Assembly (NCBI GenBank): GCA_030526715.1
Contig: JAUNCG010000001.1
Location: forward strand, 16,150-80,149
Direction: 5' to 3'
From: Eubacteriales bacterium
GTDB taxonomy: Bacteria; Bacillota; Clostridia; Lachnospirales; Lachnospiraceae
DNA length: 64,000 bases
Shown: positions 36,153 to 43,457 of the stretch, one piece after another
How positions within the stretch are numbered: position 1 is the stretch's first letter
Layout of the letters: each line of letters starts with the position of its first letter
The notes under the pieces: model-generated
Database searches by the model: none
Seen by the model: only the letters and a program-made list of their open reading frames with translations
What the model was told of the DNA's origin: nothing
Position numbers and translations under genes: made by a program

Positions 36153-37475
36153 CTATGCTACAATTACAATTGCTCTATCGCTCACTTCGGTCACCTTGCC
36201 GGAAATCGATGCATGAATCGCTACGCTCAGCCCATTTCCCGGCTGTGCGATCATCTGTCCGGCCGTTACTACGTCTCCGGGCTTGACTACTGCCTGTGCC
36301 GGCGCACCGATATGCTGAGAAAGATTCACCGTCACCTTTTTCACCGCCCTCACCTCATCATCCAGAGGTGCCGGCCGATCATATTTGGTAAGACCAAGTC
36401 TCGCCATCAGACGTTCCTCCGGTACCTTGCAGTATTCCCGGGATGTCTGTACCGGTGTCGTTGTCGCTGCAGGCGGCTTCAGACCGGCCTTGCGAAGCCC
36501 CATCTTAAAGTCTGCCATCAGAGAACGCGGTGCCAGACTTTGCGGACATGCAAACATCTCACACACTCCGCAGGAGCAGCAGAAAAATGTATTGACATAA
36601 GGACTGGTATCACGATAATCCTTATTCGATGCCGCTCTCATAAATTCATGAGGCTTTATGGGGTGCCCCAGTGCATGACGCGGGCAGAGGTCTGTACACA
36701 TCTGACACTGACAGCAGATCGAAGCTGCACGCTTCATATCAATCGATGTGGTTCTGCGCTTCTTATTCACGATCGTATGATCCTGCGGAAGCACCAGAAT
36801 CGCATTTGTTGTCTTGGTTACAGGCTGTGACGGCGTACCGATATTCCCCATCATGGGACCGCCGACAAAATATACCGGATCCTTCACGGTAATCACACCG
36901 GCCATGGCCACGACCTCCTCCAGCGCTGTACCGAGCGGCACACGCACCGTCACCGGATCTGACACCTCGGCAACTACGGATACCAGCTTATCTGTCACCG
37001 GATGCTTCTGCTCCAATGCGCGGTAAATATTATATACTGTCTCTACATTAAATACCGCAACTCCCTGCTCAATGGGGAGTCCTCCCGGACGAACCACCCG
37101 ACCCGTTGCCTCATAGATGAGAACGACCTCATCTCCCATCGGGTAAACCTCTTCCAGAAGATGAAGCCGCATTTCGGGAAACTCCTCAATATGCAGCTTC
37201 AGAGCCTTCACAGTATCCACATAGGACTTCTTGATGCCGATGATGGCCTCCTGCGCACCCACGGTCTTTGCCAGCAGATGAAAGGTCTTCATGATCTCAT
37301 ATGCATGCTTTTCCAGAAGCTGGCGATGCAGCTTCAGCAAAGGCTCGCATTCCGCGCAGTTCATCAAAATGGTGTTGGCACGTTCATCCAGCTTTGCGTA
37401 AGTCGGGAAACCCGCACCGCCGGCACCAACTACACCGTTTTCCTGTATGATTTTCTTTAATTCATTGATATCCAT
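36153..37475 (-). CDS. pduS: PduS-like RnfC-type ferredoxin/flavin oxidoreductase
   Basis: A 440-residue RnfC-related protein. A Gly-rich segment (VGAGGAGFPTYAKL) and SLBB region supply NADH/FMN binding; two ferredoxin motifs, CCQCQMCTDLCP and CCSCGVCEMFACP, bind two [4Fe-4S] clusters; and a C-terminal barrel-sandwich (GDVVTAGQMIAQP) ends the protein. PduS binds the PduT shell protein and is proposed to move electrons in or out of the lumen. The start is the ATG at 37475 (GGAG seven bases upstream), four bases after the EutN gene, rather than 37514. Confidence 0.9.
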   Translation of the reverse strand: MDINELKKIIQENGVVGAGGAGFPTYAKLDERANTILMNCAECEPLLKLHRQLLEKHAYEIMKTFHLLAKTVGAQEAIIGIKKSYVDTVKALKLHIEEFPEMRLHLLEEVYPMGDEVVLIYEATGRVVRPGGLPIEQGVAVFNVETVYNIYRALEQKHPVTDKLVSVVAEVSDPVTVRVPLGTALEEVVAMAGVITVKDPVYFVGGPMMGNIGTPSQPVTKTTNAILVLPQDHTIVNKKRRTTSIDMKRAASICCQCQMCTDLCPRHALGHPIKPHEFMRAASNKDYRDTSPYVNTFFCCSCGVCEMFACPQSLAPRSLMADFKMGLRKAGLKPPAATTTPVQTSREYCKVPEERLMARLGLTKYDRPAPLDDEVRAVKKVTVNLSQHIGAPAQAVVKPGDVVTAGQMIAQPGNGLSVAIHASISGKVTEVSDRAIVIVA

Positions 37476-37479
37476 GCCA

Positions 37480-37746
37480 TTACTCCAATCCTGCGCCATC
37501 ATCGATGATTCCAACTATCGCCGCATCAACCGGCGCTGTCTCCAGATCACAGCCGATTCTCGCTGCACTCCCCTGTGCAACAAGAACATATTCGCCAATA
37601 CCTGCGCCGATATTGTCGATGGCAACTATTTGATTGAGATCTCCCTTCATATGGTGCAAAGGTTCTACAATCATGAACTTATTGCCGATCAATTTTTCAC
37701 TTTTTCTCGTAGAAACGATGCTTCCAACTACTTTTCCGACAATCAC
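37480..37746 (-). CDS. pduN: BMC-P pentamer vertex protein (EutN/CcmL/PduN)
   Basis: An 88-residue EutN/CcmL-family protein whose pentamers cap the shell vertices. It starts MIVGKVVGSIVSTRK and has the conserved VAIDNIGAGIGEYVLVAQGSAAR with the loop glycine, then APVDAAIVGIID. It is the only vertex protein in the locus. Short spacing to PduS indicates coupled translation. Confidence 0.93.
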   Translation of the reverse strand: MIVGKVVGSIVSTRKSEKLIGNKFMIVEPLHHMKGDLNQIVAIDNIGAGIGEYVLVAQGSAARIGCDLETAPVDAAIVGIIDDGAGLE

Positions 37747-37781
37747 AAAGTTATCCTCCTGTTCGCTGCACTTTACTGACT

Positions 37782-38426
37782 TTATTTTACGATTCTTACC
37801 GTCGAGCCCTGTACAATACCGGAGGCGTTCGCCTCATCCGTATCGATATGCATCTCCAGTGTGAAGCTCTCATCCACGCGGATCTTCACATGATTGAAGA
37901 TGGTTCCTCGTCCGTTGTCCGCCTTCACGGACACCTCCTGTCCGTTGGTAACGCCTGCCGCCATGGCATCCTTGGGAGACATATGAATGTGTCTCTGCGC
38001 CACGATACAGCCCTCCTGCAGATAAAGCACGCCGCAGGGACCAACCACAGCGATCGCTGCGGATCCCTTGATATCTCCGGATTCACGAATCGGAGCTTTT
38101 ACGCCAAGTCTGATCGCATCCGTTGCAGAAATCTCTACCTGCGAAGCTTTACGGCACGGCCCCAAAATCCGGACATTCTCAATTGCTCTCAGCTTCAGTC
38201 CCACGATGGTTACCTGTTCGTTAGAAGCAAACTGTCCGCCCATCAGTTCTTTTTTTCTGGTGAGCTGATACCCTTTTCCAAACAGGATCTCCAGATGCTC
38301 TTGGGTAAGATGTACATGTCTTGCAGAAACACCTACCGGAACCACATAACCATTGCCGACCGTCTCCTGCTTCTGCATTGCTTCCATCACCAGTCTGGTG
38401 ATCATCTCAATATTCTGATTATCCAT
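37782..38426 (-). CDS. pduL: Phosphate propanoyltransferase (PduL type)
   Basis: Converts propionyl-CoA and phosphate to propionyl-phosphate, recycling CoA inside the compartment. The 214-residue protein has two PduL beta-barrel halves with metal-binding His motifs SARHVHLTQEHL and RHIHMSPKDA plus MHIDTDEANA. The first about 20 residues (NIEMITRLVMEAMQKQ) form an amphipathic helix of the encapsulation-peptide type, followed by a short linker. The propionate kinase that would use its product is absent here. Confidence 0.92.
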   Translation of the reverse strand: MDNQNIEMITRLVMEAMQKQETVGNGYVVPVGVSARHVHLTQEHLEILFGKGYQLTRKKELMGGQFASNEQVTIVGLKLRAIENVRILGPCRKASQVEISATDAIRLGVKAPIRESGDIKGSAAIAVVGPCGVLYLQEGCIVAQRHIHMSPKDAMAAGVTNGQEVSVKADNGRGTIFNHVKIRVDESFTLEMHIDTDEANASGIVQGSTVRIVK

Positions 38427-38459
38427 GTCTTACGCCACTCTCCATTTGCTGGCAGTAAA

Positions 38460-38479
38460 AGTCGGGGATAACCCCGACT
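38460..38479 (-). terminator. Intra-operon hairpin between BMC-H and pduL
   Basis: Perfect 8-bp GC-rich stem (AGTCGGGG at 38460-38467 and CCCCGACT at 38472-38479) with a four-base loop, followed on the minus strand by TTTTAC. It sits five bases after the stop of the BMC-H gene, within the operon. The short U-tract suggests partial termination or a 3'-end stabilising stem. Confidence 0.6.
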
Positions 38480-38484
38480 ATTCA

Positions 38485-38901
38485 CTACTGTACCTTCGGC
38501 AGAATCATCTCCACATCTGTGTGCGGTCTCGGGATGACATGAGTCGCTACCAGCTCACCCAGTCTGGATGCTGCTGCGCTTCCGCTCTCTACAGAAGATT
38601 TTACAGCTCCTACATCGCCGCGAACCATTACGGTTACCAGTCCGGAACCGATCTTCTCGGTACCTACCAGAGTTACGTTTGCTGCCTTACACATTGCATC
38701 TGCTGCCTCGATCGCTGCAACGAGACCTCTTGTCTCCACCATTCCTAATGCTTCCTGAGCCATTCTTTTTTCCTCCTTCTTGGGTTTTGTATCTGTAGTT
38801 TCTTTTTTCACAGTTACCTTTGCGGTCACCTGCTTTGCGACTGCCTCTTTTTCAGAAGCCTCCACAGATACAGGTGCCTTTTTCGTCTTTGTATCTGCCA
38901 T
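38485..38901 (-). CDS. BMC-H shell protein with 46-residue N-terminal extension and internal start
   Basis: A 138-residue reading frame whose last 92 residues are a canonical PduA/EutM-type hexamer protein ([17 protein letters not shown], pore loop [23 protein letters not shown]). The first 46 residues are Lys/Thr/Val/Glu-rich and low in complexity, with 12 Lys and net positive charge. The upstream ATG (38901) abuts the preceding stop (TAAATG) and has a GGGGGA site. A second in-frame ATG at 38763 has a perfect AAGGAGG eight bases upstream, itself encoded by the Lys-Lys-Glu-Glu codons of the extension. Both proteins are therefore likely made, as with PduB and PduB'. The core is almost the same as the BMC-H at 39235. 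Confidence 0.88.
   Translation of the reverse strand: MADTKTKKAPVSVEASEKEAVAKQVTAKVTVKKETTDTKPKKEEKRMAQEALGMVETRGLVAAIEAADAMCKAANVTLVGTEKIGSGLVTVMVRGDVGAVKSSVESGSAAASRLGELVATHVIPRPHTDVEMILPKVQ
38752..38775 (-). promoter_or_regulatory. Internal ribosome binding site for the short BMC-H form
   Basis: Minus-strand AAGGAGG, eight bases, ATG at 38763, in the frame of the longer protein. As strong as any start site in the locus. Confidence 0.8.
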
Positions 38902-39201
38902 TTATGATTCCCCCTGCTTCTTCCAGCGGCTGGCACTCAATTCCACCATGCGAACAATCTCCTCATGTGGTCTTGCTATAACTCCTGTCGCAACCGGTCG
39001 CTTGATTGCCTTTTCGGATGCCGCTTCCACCGCCTGCTTTACAGAGGCAATGTCACCCTGAATGATCATGGTAACCAGACGACCGCCCAGCTTGCGCTCC
39101 CATGATGCCAGCTCAACGTCTGCAGTCTTCAGCATAATGTCCAACGCATCCATTGCCGCCACAACACCGGTGATCTCGACAAAGCCATATGATTTTCCCA
39201 T
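38902..39201 (-). CDS. BMC-H shell protein (second type)
   Basis: A 99-residue single BMC domain: YGFVEITGVVAAMDALDIMLKTADVEL, pore-loop KLGGRLVTMIIQGDIASV, and GVIARPHEEI. The pore triplet is GGR-like rather than the GSG of the PduA type, so the hexamer pore may be basic and pass different molecules. A short Lys/Trp-rich tail follows. Stop abuts the start of the extended BMC-H. Confidence 0.9.
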   Translation of the reverse strand: MGKSYGFVEITGVVAAMDALDIMLKTADVELASWERKLGGRLVTMIIQGDIASVKQAVEAASEKAIKRPVATGVIARPHEEIVRMVELSASRWKKQGES

Positions 39202-39234
39202 GGTATCTCTCCTATGCTATATTCCTGTACACCT

Positions 39235-39510
39235 TTATACGGTCGGCAGGATCTTTTCTACATCATCATGCGGTCTCGGGATGACATGAGTAGCTACCAG
39301 CTCACCCAGTCTGGACGCTGCTGCGCTTCCGCTCTCTACAGCTGCCTTTACAGCTCCTACATCGCCGCGAACCATTACGGTTACCAGTCCGGAACCGATC
39401 TTCTCAGTACCAACCAGTGTTACCTCTGCTGCCTTTGTCATAGCGTCTGCTGCCTCGATCGCTGCAGTCAATCCTCTTGTCTCAACCATCCCCAATGCTT
39501 CTTTTGCCAT
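39235..39510 (-). CDS. pduA: BMC-H shell protein (PduA/EutM type)
   Basis: A 91-residue canonical hexamer-forming shell protein: [56 protein letters not shown]. The GSG pore loop is that of PduA, the propanediol-permeable pore. It is a near copy of the core of the gene at 38485, differing at about ten positions. Start has a clear GGAGG site. Confidence 0.94.
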   Translation of the reverse strand: MAKEALGMVETRGLTAAIEAADAMTKAAEVTLVGTEKIGSGLVTVMVRGDVGAVKAAVESGSAAASRLGELVATHVIPRPHDDVEKILPTV

Positions 39511-39543
39511 TTTTTTATCCTCCTGATAACAATCTGATTTATA

Positions 39544-39858
39544 TTATTTTTTATCTAATGCGCTGATCTTCAGCATCTTCTGACAATCCTCCGTAGGATT
39601 GGCGATCACATAATGCTGAACCACGCCCGTGGTGGCCTCGGCCACCCTCATACCGGCTTCTACCGCCGCTGTTACATCCTCCACACTGCCGCGGAATTTG
39701 ATCATAACCAGCAACGGAACCGGCAGAGCATCGGCATTGGCAGGCTTATTCTTATCAAAAACCTCTAACCGTACATTGGCCGCCTTGCATCCGGCATCTG
39801 CTGCCAGAAATGCGGTGCTCAGACCAAATACCTCTAATAATCCTACTGCTTCTGCCAT
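39544..39858 (-). CDS. Divergent BMC-H shell protein with an expanded pore loop
   Basis: A 104-residue BMC domain (AVGLLEVFGLSTAFLAADAGCKAANVRLE) in which the pore loop is enlarged: KNKPANADALPVPLLVMIKFRG stands where [13 protein letters not shown] lies in PduA. It lacks GSG and carries Asn/Pro residues. GAVQHYVIANPTEDC replaces the usual RPH end, and Cys23 and a C-terminal Cys are present. Such variants occur in GRE-type microcompartments but their pore role is unclear. First of four consecutive BMC-H genes after the alcohol dehydrogenase. Confidence 0.86.
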   Translation of the reverse strand: MAEAVGLLEVFGLSTAFLAADAGCKAANVRLEVFDKNKPANADALPVPLLVMIKFRGSVEDVTAAVEAGMRVAEATTGVVQHYVIANPTEDCQKMLKISALDKK

Positions 39859-39878
39859 CTCTTTCTCCTATCTTACAC

Positions 39879-41081
39879 CTACTGGTTCACAATCGCAATC
39901 TTAAGTCCTGTCATTGCGAGGTTTTTCTGATGTCCCTCGTTGATCTGCTCTAACGGGAAACGATCTGTGATCAGTTCCTTCATCGGAAGACCGATCGCAT
40001 TCGCTCTCTTCAGGAAATCAAATGTGGTTGCGTAGTCTCTCAGGGTGTATACCCATGAGCCGACCAGCGTGATCTCCTTGGAGCACAGATCAAAGTGCGG
40101 ATTGATGGTTGCATCACCGCCATTGATGAAGAAGCCAAGCTCACAAAGACCTCCACCGTTGCGGATAAACTTATAAATATTCGCATGAGCCTTCGGATTA
40201 CCGGTACACTGGAATGCAAAATCTGCCAGATGACCGTCAAACTGCTCCGCTACTGCTGCGCTAAGCGCCTCAATTCCTTTATGCTCCATAAAGTTTACGC
40301 TCTTCGTAGCGCCCATTTTCTTTGCGAACTCCAGTCTCTGCGCATTGCCGTCTACTGCAACGATGTTCTCAATTCCCATGGTGCGCAGTACTGCGATACA
40401 GATCAGACCGATCGGTCCGCAGCCCTGTACGACTACGCGGCTGTTGAATCTTAAGATACCCGTGGTCTTTGCTCTCTCAACCGCATGTACCAGAACCGCA
40501 CACGGCTCAATGAGGATACGTGAATCCAGATCGAGATCACTTACATTAAATACCGTAGATCCCTCCCGGATAAAAATATAATCGGAGAACCAGCCGTTCA
40601 GATGAATATCATCATCCGGAAGCAGTCCGTAAACATCAGCTCCGCCAACGTTCTGCTTGTTCAGGTCGTACATGGTAATATCCGGATCATCCTTGAAGAT
40701 CATACAGGTAACGACCTTGTCACCAATGTGAAGATCCTTGCCGGCGGAATCCTTTTTCACATTCTTACCCATCGCTACGATTTCACCGGTTCCCTCATGT
40801 CCGAGCGCTACCGGGATCAGTCCAAACGGGTCTCTCTTAAACTCATGGGCGTCGGTACCGCAGATACCGCATCCCTCTACCTTTACCAGAATATCACCGT
40901 CTCCGAGAGGCGGAATCGGAAATTCTTTGATATCATAATGCTCTAACGCTGTCAGCATAGCCACACGCGCTGTCTTTGGAATGCCTGTGGACGCTGCCTT
41001 CGGCGCTGTCGCACTCTGACCTGACATCTCGGCGAGTACCTGTTTTACGATCGCCTCAATGTTCATCTGATTTGTGTCCAT
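39879..41081 (-). CDS. Zn-dependent alcohol dehydrogenase with encapsulation peptide
   Basis: A 400-residue medium-chain dehydrogenase. Residues about 5-18 (MNIEAIVKQVLAEM) form an amphipathic helix followed by an Ala/Pro/Ser-rich linker, the typical lumen-targeting tag. The catalytic zinc site is GCGICGTDAHEF with GHEGTGEIV, and NAD binds at GCGPIGLICIAVL. It probably reduces lactaldehyde to 1,2-propanediol, or propionaldehyde to propanol, in the lumen; sorbitol/threonine-dehydrogenase-type activity cannot be excluded. The structural-zinc four-Cys lobe is missing. The AGGAGGT site overlaps the end of the aldehyde dehydrogenase gene. Confidence 0.87.
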   Translation of the reverse strand: MDTNQMNIEAIVKQVLAEMSGQSATAPKAASTGIPKTARVAMLTALEHYDIKEFPIPPLGDGDILVKVEGCGICGTDAHEFKRDPFGLIPVALGHEGTGEIVAMGKNVKKDSAGKDLHIGDKVVTCMIFKDDPDITMYDLNKQNVGGADVYGLLPDDDIHLNGWFSDYIFIREGSTVFNVSDLDLDSRILIEPCAVLVHAVERAKTTGILRFNSRVVVQGCGPIGLICIAVLRTMGIENIVAVDGNAQRLEFAKKMGATKSVNFMEHKGIEALSAAVAEQFDGHLADFAFQCTGNPKAHANIYKFIRNGGGLCELGFFINGGDATINPHFDLCSKEITLVGSWVYTLRDYATTFDFLKRANAIGLPMKELITDRFPLEQINEGHQKNLAMTGLKIAIVNQ

Positions 41082-41091
41082 TGTCTACCTC

Positions 41092-42480
41092 CTATCTGAT
41101 GCATAAGCTGTCTGTCATGACACATCTTCTTGCCTTTGTAAATGTCTTTGCACTGGTCAGTCCCTCTCCGGTACGACTGGCAATGGTGAATGTGCAAATG
41201 CTCTCTCCGCCAAAGCCGAGTGCTGCATAGCTCGGGCCGTTCTTTACCAGAATGGCAGTATCCAGTGCTCTCGCGTACTCTGTGATACGATCCACATTCT
41301 TGGAATGAATGTGTGCGGAATGACGGTTGCCATGCTCCAGCCAGACTGCCGTCTGCAGTCCCTCTGCAAAATCCTTTACTTTCACGATACCCAGTATCGG
41401 CATCATAAGCTCTTCCGCGATCAGCGGGTGTTCCTTCGGTCCGTAGAAGGTGATGCAACGGATATTATCCGGTACTTCCACACCGATCATTCCCAGCAGA
41501 ACCTTCGCGCTTCTGCCGACGCATTTGCGGTTCAGTCTTCCGTTCTGAAGAACCACTGCTGTCAGAGCTTCCTGTTCCTTTTCACTGATCTGATAGCAGC
41601 CCTGCTCGCTGATCATATAATGCATCAGCTCGTCCGCAATGCTCTCTACTGCCACGATCTCTTTTTCTGCGATACAGGGCAGATTATTGTCAAAGGTACA
41701 TCCGTTGACGATATCCTCTGCCGCCTTACGGATATCCGCTGTCTCATCCACCAGAGCGGGCGGATTGCCTGCTCCTGCGCCGATGCCGCGCTTACCGCTG
41801 GAAAGCACTGCCGTCACAACTCCCGGTCCTCCGGTAGCCGCGATCAGCGGAATGTCCTTATGCTTCATCATAATATTGCTGGTCTCCAGTGTCGGCTTCT
41901 CCACCGTACATGCAATATTATCCGGACCTCCGCATTCTATGGAAGCTTCATTCACCAGATTGATCGCATAAATGGATGTCTTGATCGCTGCCGGGTGGGG
42001 ATTGAATACCACCGTATTGCCGGCAGCCAGCATACCCATGGTATTGCACAGCACCGTCTCGCTCGGGTTCGTACATGGCGTGATAGCACCGATAACGCCA
42101 AACGGTCCCATCTCTACCAGTGTCAGGCCACGGTCTCCGGAGTATGCTTCCGTATGAAGATCCTCTGTTCCCGGAACCTTCTGGGCAACCAGCTGATGCT
42201 TCAGGATCTTATGACCTACATTACCCATACCTGTTTCATCCACACCCATGCGAGCCAGAATCTCTGCATTCTCCATGGTCTTCCTGCGGATCGCTGTAAT
42301 AATCTGTTCTCTTTGATCCAGAGACATACGTTTTACGACCTGCTGTGCCTTCTTTGCTGCCTCGATCGCTTCATTCATATCGGCAAATACACCGTGCATT
42401 CCGGTGCTGGCAGCAGAGATCTGCATCTTGGCCATGACCTCTTTCACAATGTCCTGAACCAGATTTTCATTTAAAGTCAT
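41092..42480 (-). CDS. pduP: CoA-acylating propionaldehyde dehydrogenase (PduP-like)
   Basis: Oxidises propionaldehyde to propionyl-CoA with NAD+ in the lumen. The 462-residue protein has an N-terminal encapsulation helix (LNENLVQDIVKEVMAKMQI), a linker, then the ALDH fold with NAD-binding EMGPFGVIGAITPCTNPSET and catalytic Cys in CTFDNNLPCIAEKE. The family includes PduP and EutE; the neighbouring propanediol dehydratase points to propionaldehyde. It follows the aldolase by 18 bases. Confidence 0.93.
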   Translation of the reverse strand: MTLNENLVQDIVKEVMAKMQISAASTGMHGVFADMNEAIEAAKKAQQVVKRMSLDQREQIITAIRRKTMENAEILARMGVDETGMGNVGHKILKHQLVAQKVPGTEDLHTEAYSGDRGLTLVEMGPFGVIGAITPCTNPSETVLCNTMGMLAAGNTVVFNPHPAAIKTSIYAINLVNEASIECGGPDNIACTVEKPTLETSNIMMKHKDIPLIAATGGPGVVTAVLSSGKRGIGAGAGNPPALVDETADIRKAAEDIVNGCTFDNNLPCIAEKEIVAVESIADELMHYMISEQGCYQISEKEQEALTAVVLQNGRLNRKCVGRSAKVLLGMIGVEVPDNIRCITFYGPKEHPLIAEELMMPILGIVKVKDFAEGLQTAVWLEHGNRHSAHIHSKNVDRITEYARALDTAILVKNGPSYAALGFGGESICTFTIASRTGEGLTSAKTFTKARRCVMTDSLCIR

Positions 42481-42498
42481 GGATTTCCCCTCTCTTTC

Positions 42499-43317
42499 TT
42501 AGCGAAGTAAGCCGAGCTGCTCCATCACTTTCTTTGTAATATTCGTTACGAGCTCCGGATCAGAGCTGACACTTCCGGTCACCGGATTGGTGCCGCATCC
42601 GCAGTTGCCGCCACAGTTGTGGCAGTTCTTAGCGCCCTTATTCTGGCAAAGATCTGCCGGATGCTTGCCGGCGAGACCCATTTTTCTTCTGATCTCATAC
42701 AGCTTCTCAACCGTTGCGGAATCAAACTCCTTCGGACCGCCCAGCATCTTTGACTGATACAGAAGCTGTGCATAGAACTCTACGGACTCCATCTTCATAT
42801 ATGCTGCCAGCAGATCGGTAGACCATGTCAGAGCTCCGTGGCTCTCAAGAAGTACTGCGTCAAAATACGGAAGATATTTCTCCACATTGTCCGGAATCTC
42901 CATAGTGGACGGTGTACCGTACTCAGCGATCGGCACGCATCCAAGCGCAATGACTGCCTCCGGCATGATCGGCTGTGTCAGCGGAATGCCTGCGATAGCA
43001 AAGCTGGTTGCATATACCGGGTGCGCATGTACAACCGCGCCGACATCCGGTCTCTTTTCGTAAACTCTCATGTGCATCTTGATCTCGGAAGACGGACGGA
43101 AGTTGCCATTGGCCTGAATCACTTTACCCTCTCTGTCTACCTTACAGATATATTCCGGTGTCATAAAGCCCTTCGATACGCCGGTCGGTGTACACAGAAA
43201 CTCATTATCATTGAGCTTCACGGAAATATTGCCGTCATTTGCCGCTACCATGTTGCGATCATAAATGCGCTTACCGATATCACAGATCTGTTTTTTAATC
43301 TCAAATTCGTTTACCAT
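42499..43317 (-). CDS. fucA: Class II fuculose/rhamnulose-1-phosphate aldolase with C-terminal encapsulation peptide
   Basis: Splits L-fuculose-1-phosphate (probably also L-rhamnulose-1-phosphate) to DHAP and L-lactaldehyde. The aldolase domain (about 1-210) has the zinc His in VVHAHPVYATSFA and ESHGALTWSTD. The remaining about 60 residues are unlike free FucA: a Cys-rich segment CHNCGGNCGC (CX2CX3CXC), a short linker, and a terminal amphipathic helix ELVTNITKKVMEQLGLLR resembling the targeting tags of the other enzymes. The start is the ATG at 43317 (GGAGG seven bases upstream), not 43395. A promoter lies directly upstream. Confidence 0.92.
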   Translation of the reverse strand: MVNEFEIKKQICDIGKRIYDRNMVAANDGNISVKLNDNEFLCTPTGVSKGFMTPEYICKVDREGKVIQANGNFRPSSEIKMHMRVYEKRPDVGAVVHAHPVYATSFAIAGIPLTQPIMPEAVIALGCVPIAEYGTPSTMEIPDNVEKYLPYFDAVLLESHGALTWSTDLLAAYMKMESVEFYAQLLYQSKMLGGPKEFDSATVEKLYEIRRKMGLAGKHPADLCQNKGAKNCHNCGGNCGCGTNPVTGSVSSDPELVTNITKKVMEQLGLLR

Positions 43318-43366
43318 ATTCGCTTCCTCCCAAGCATTGTATGTTGTTTTTATGCTAACTATGCGT

Positions 43367-43395
43367 AGTATACTACAAAATCCACAGAAGGTCAA
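43367..43395 (-). promoter_or_regulatory. Internal promoter before the aldolase gene
   Basis: Minus-strand TTGACC (43395-43390), exact 17-bp spacer, TATACT (43372-43367), with the -10 inside the palindrome GTAGTATACTAC. About 50 bases before the aldolase start. It could let the aldolase-to-PduQ part be transcribed apart from the dehydratase. Confidence 0.65.
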
Positions 43396-43410
43396 TGACT
43401 TTCTGTGGAT
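43380..43410. repeat. Inverted repeat spanning the aldolase -35 region
   Basis: Perfect 10-bp arms ATCCACAGAA (43380-43389) and TTCTGTGGAT (43401-43410), 11-base spacer containing the -35 hexamer. Either an operator or a weak terminator for the upstream transcript (TTTTG follows on the minus strand). Confidence 0.7.
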
Positions 43411-43451
43411 TCATGTGTTTTTTATGTTTGATTTTTGACCGTTTTGTTGTT
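43404..43451 (-). promoter_or_regulatory. Copy 2 of duplicated promoter module
   Basis: Minus strand: AACAACAAAA at 43451-43442, an A-rich middle with CAAAAATCAAACATAAA, then the 13-mer ACATGAATCCACA at 43416-43404. The same parts at nearly the same spacing occur before the dehydratase gene (47725-47771), where the 13-mer is inverted. Confidence 0.6.
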
Positions 43452-43457
43452 TTTCTG

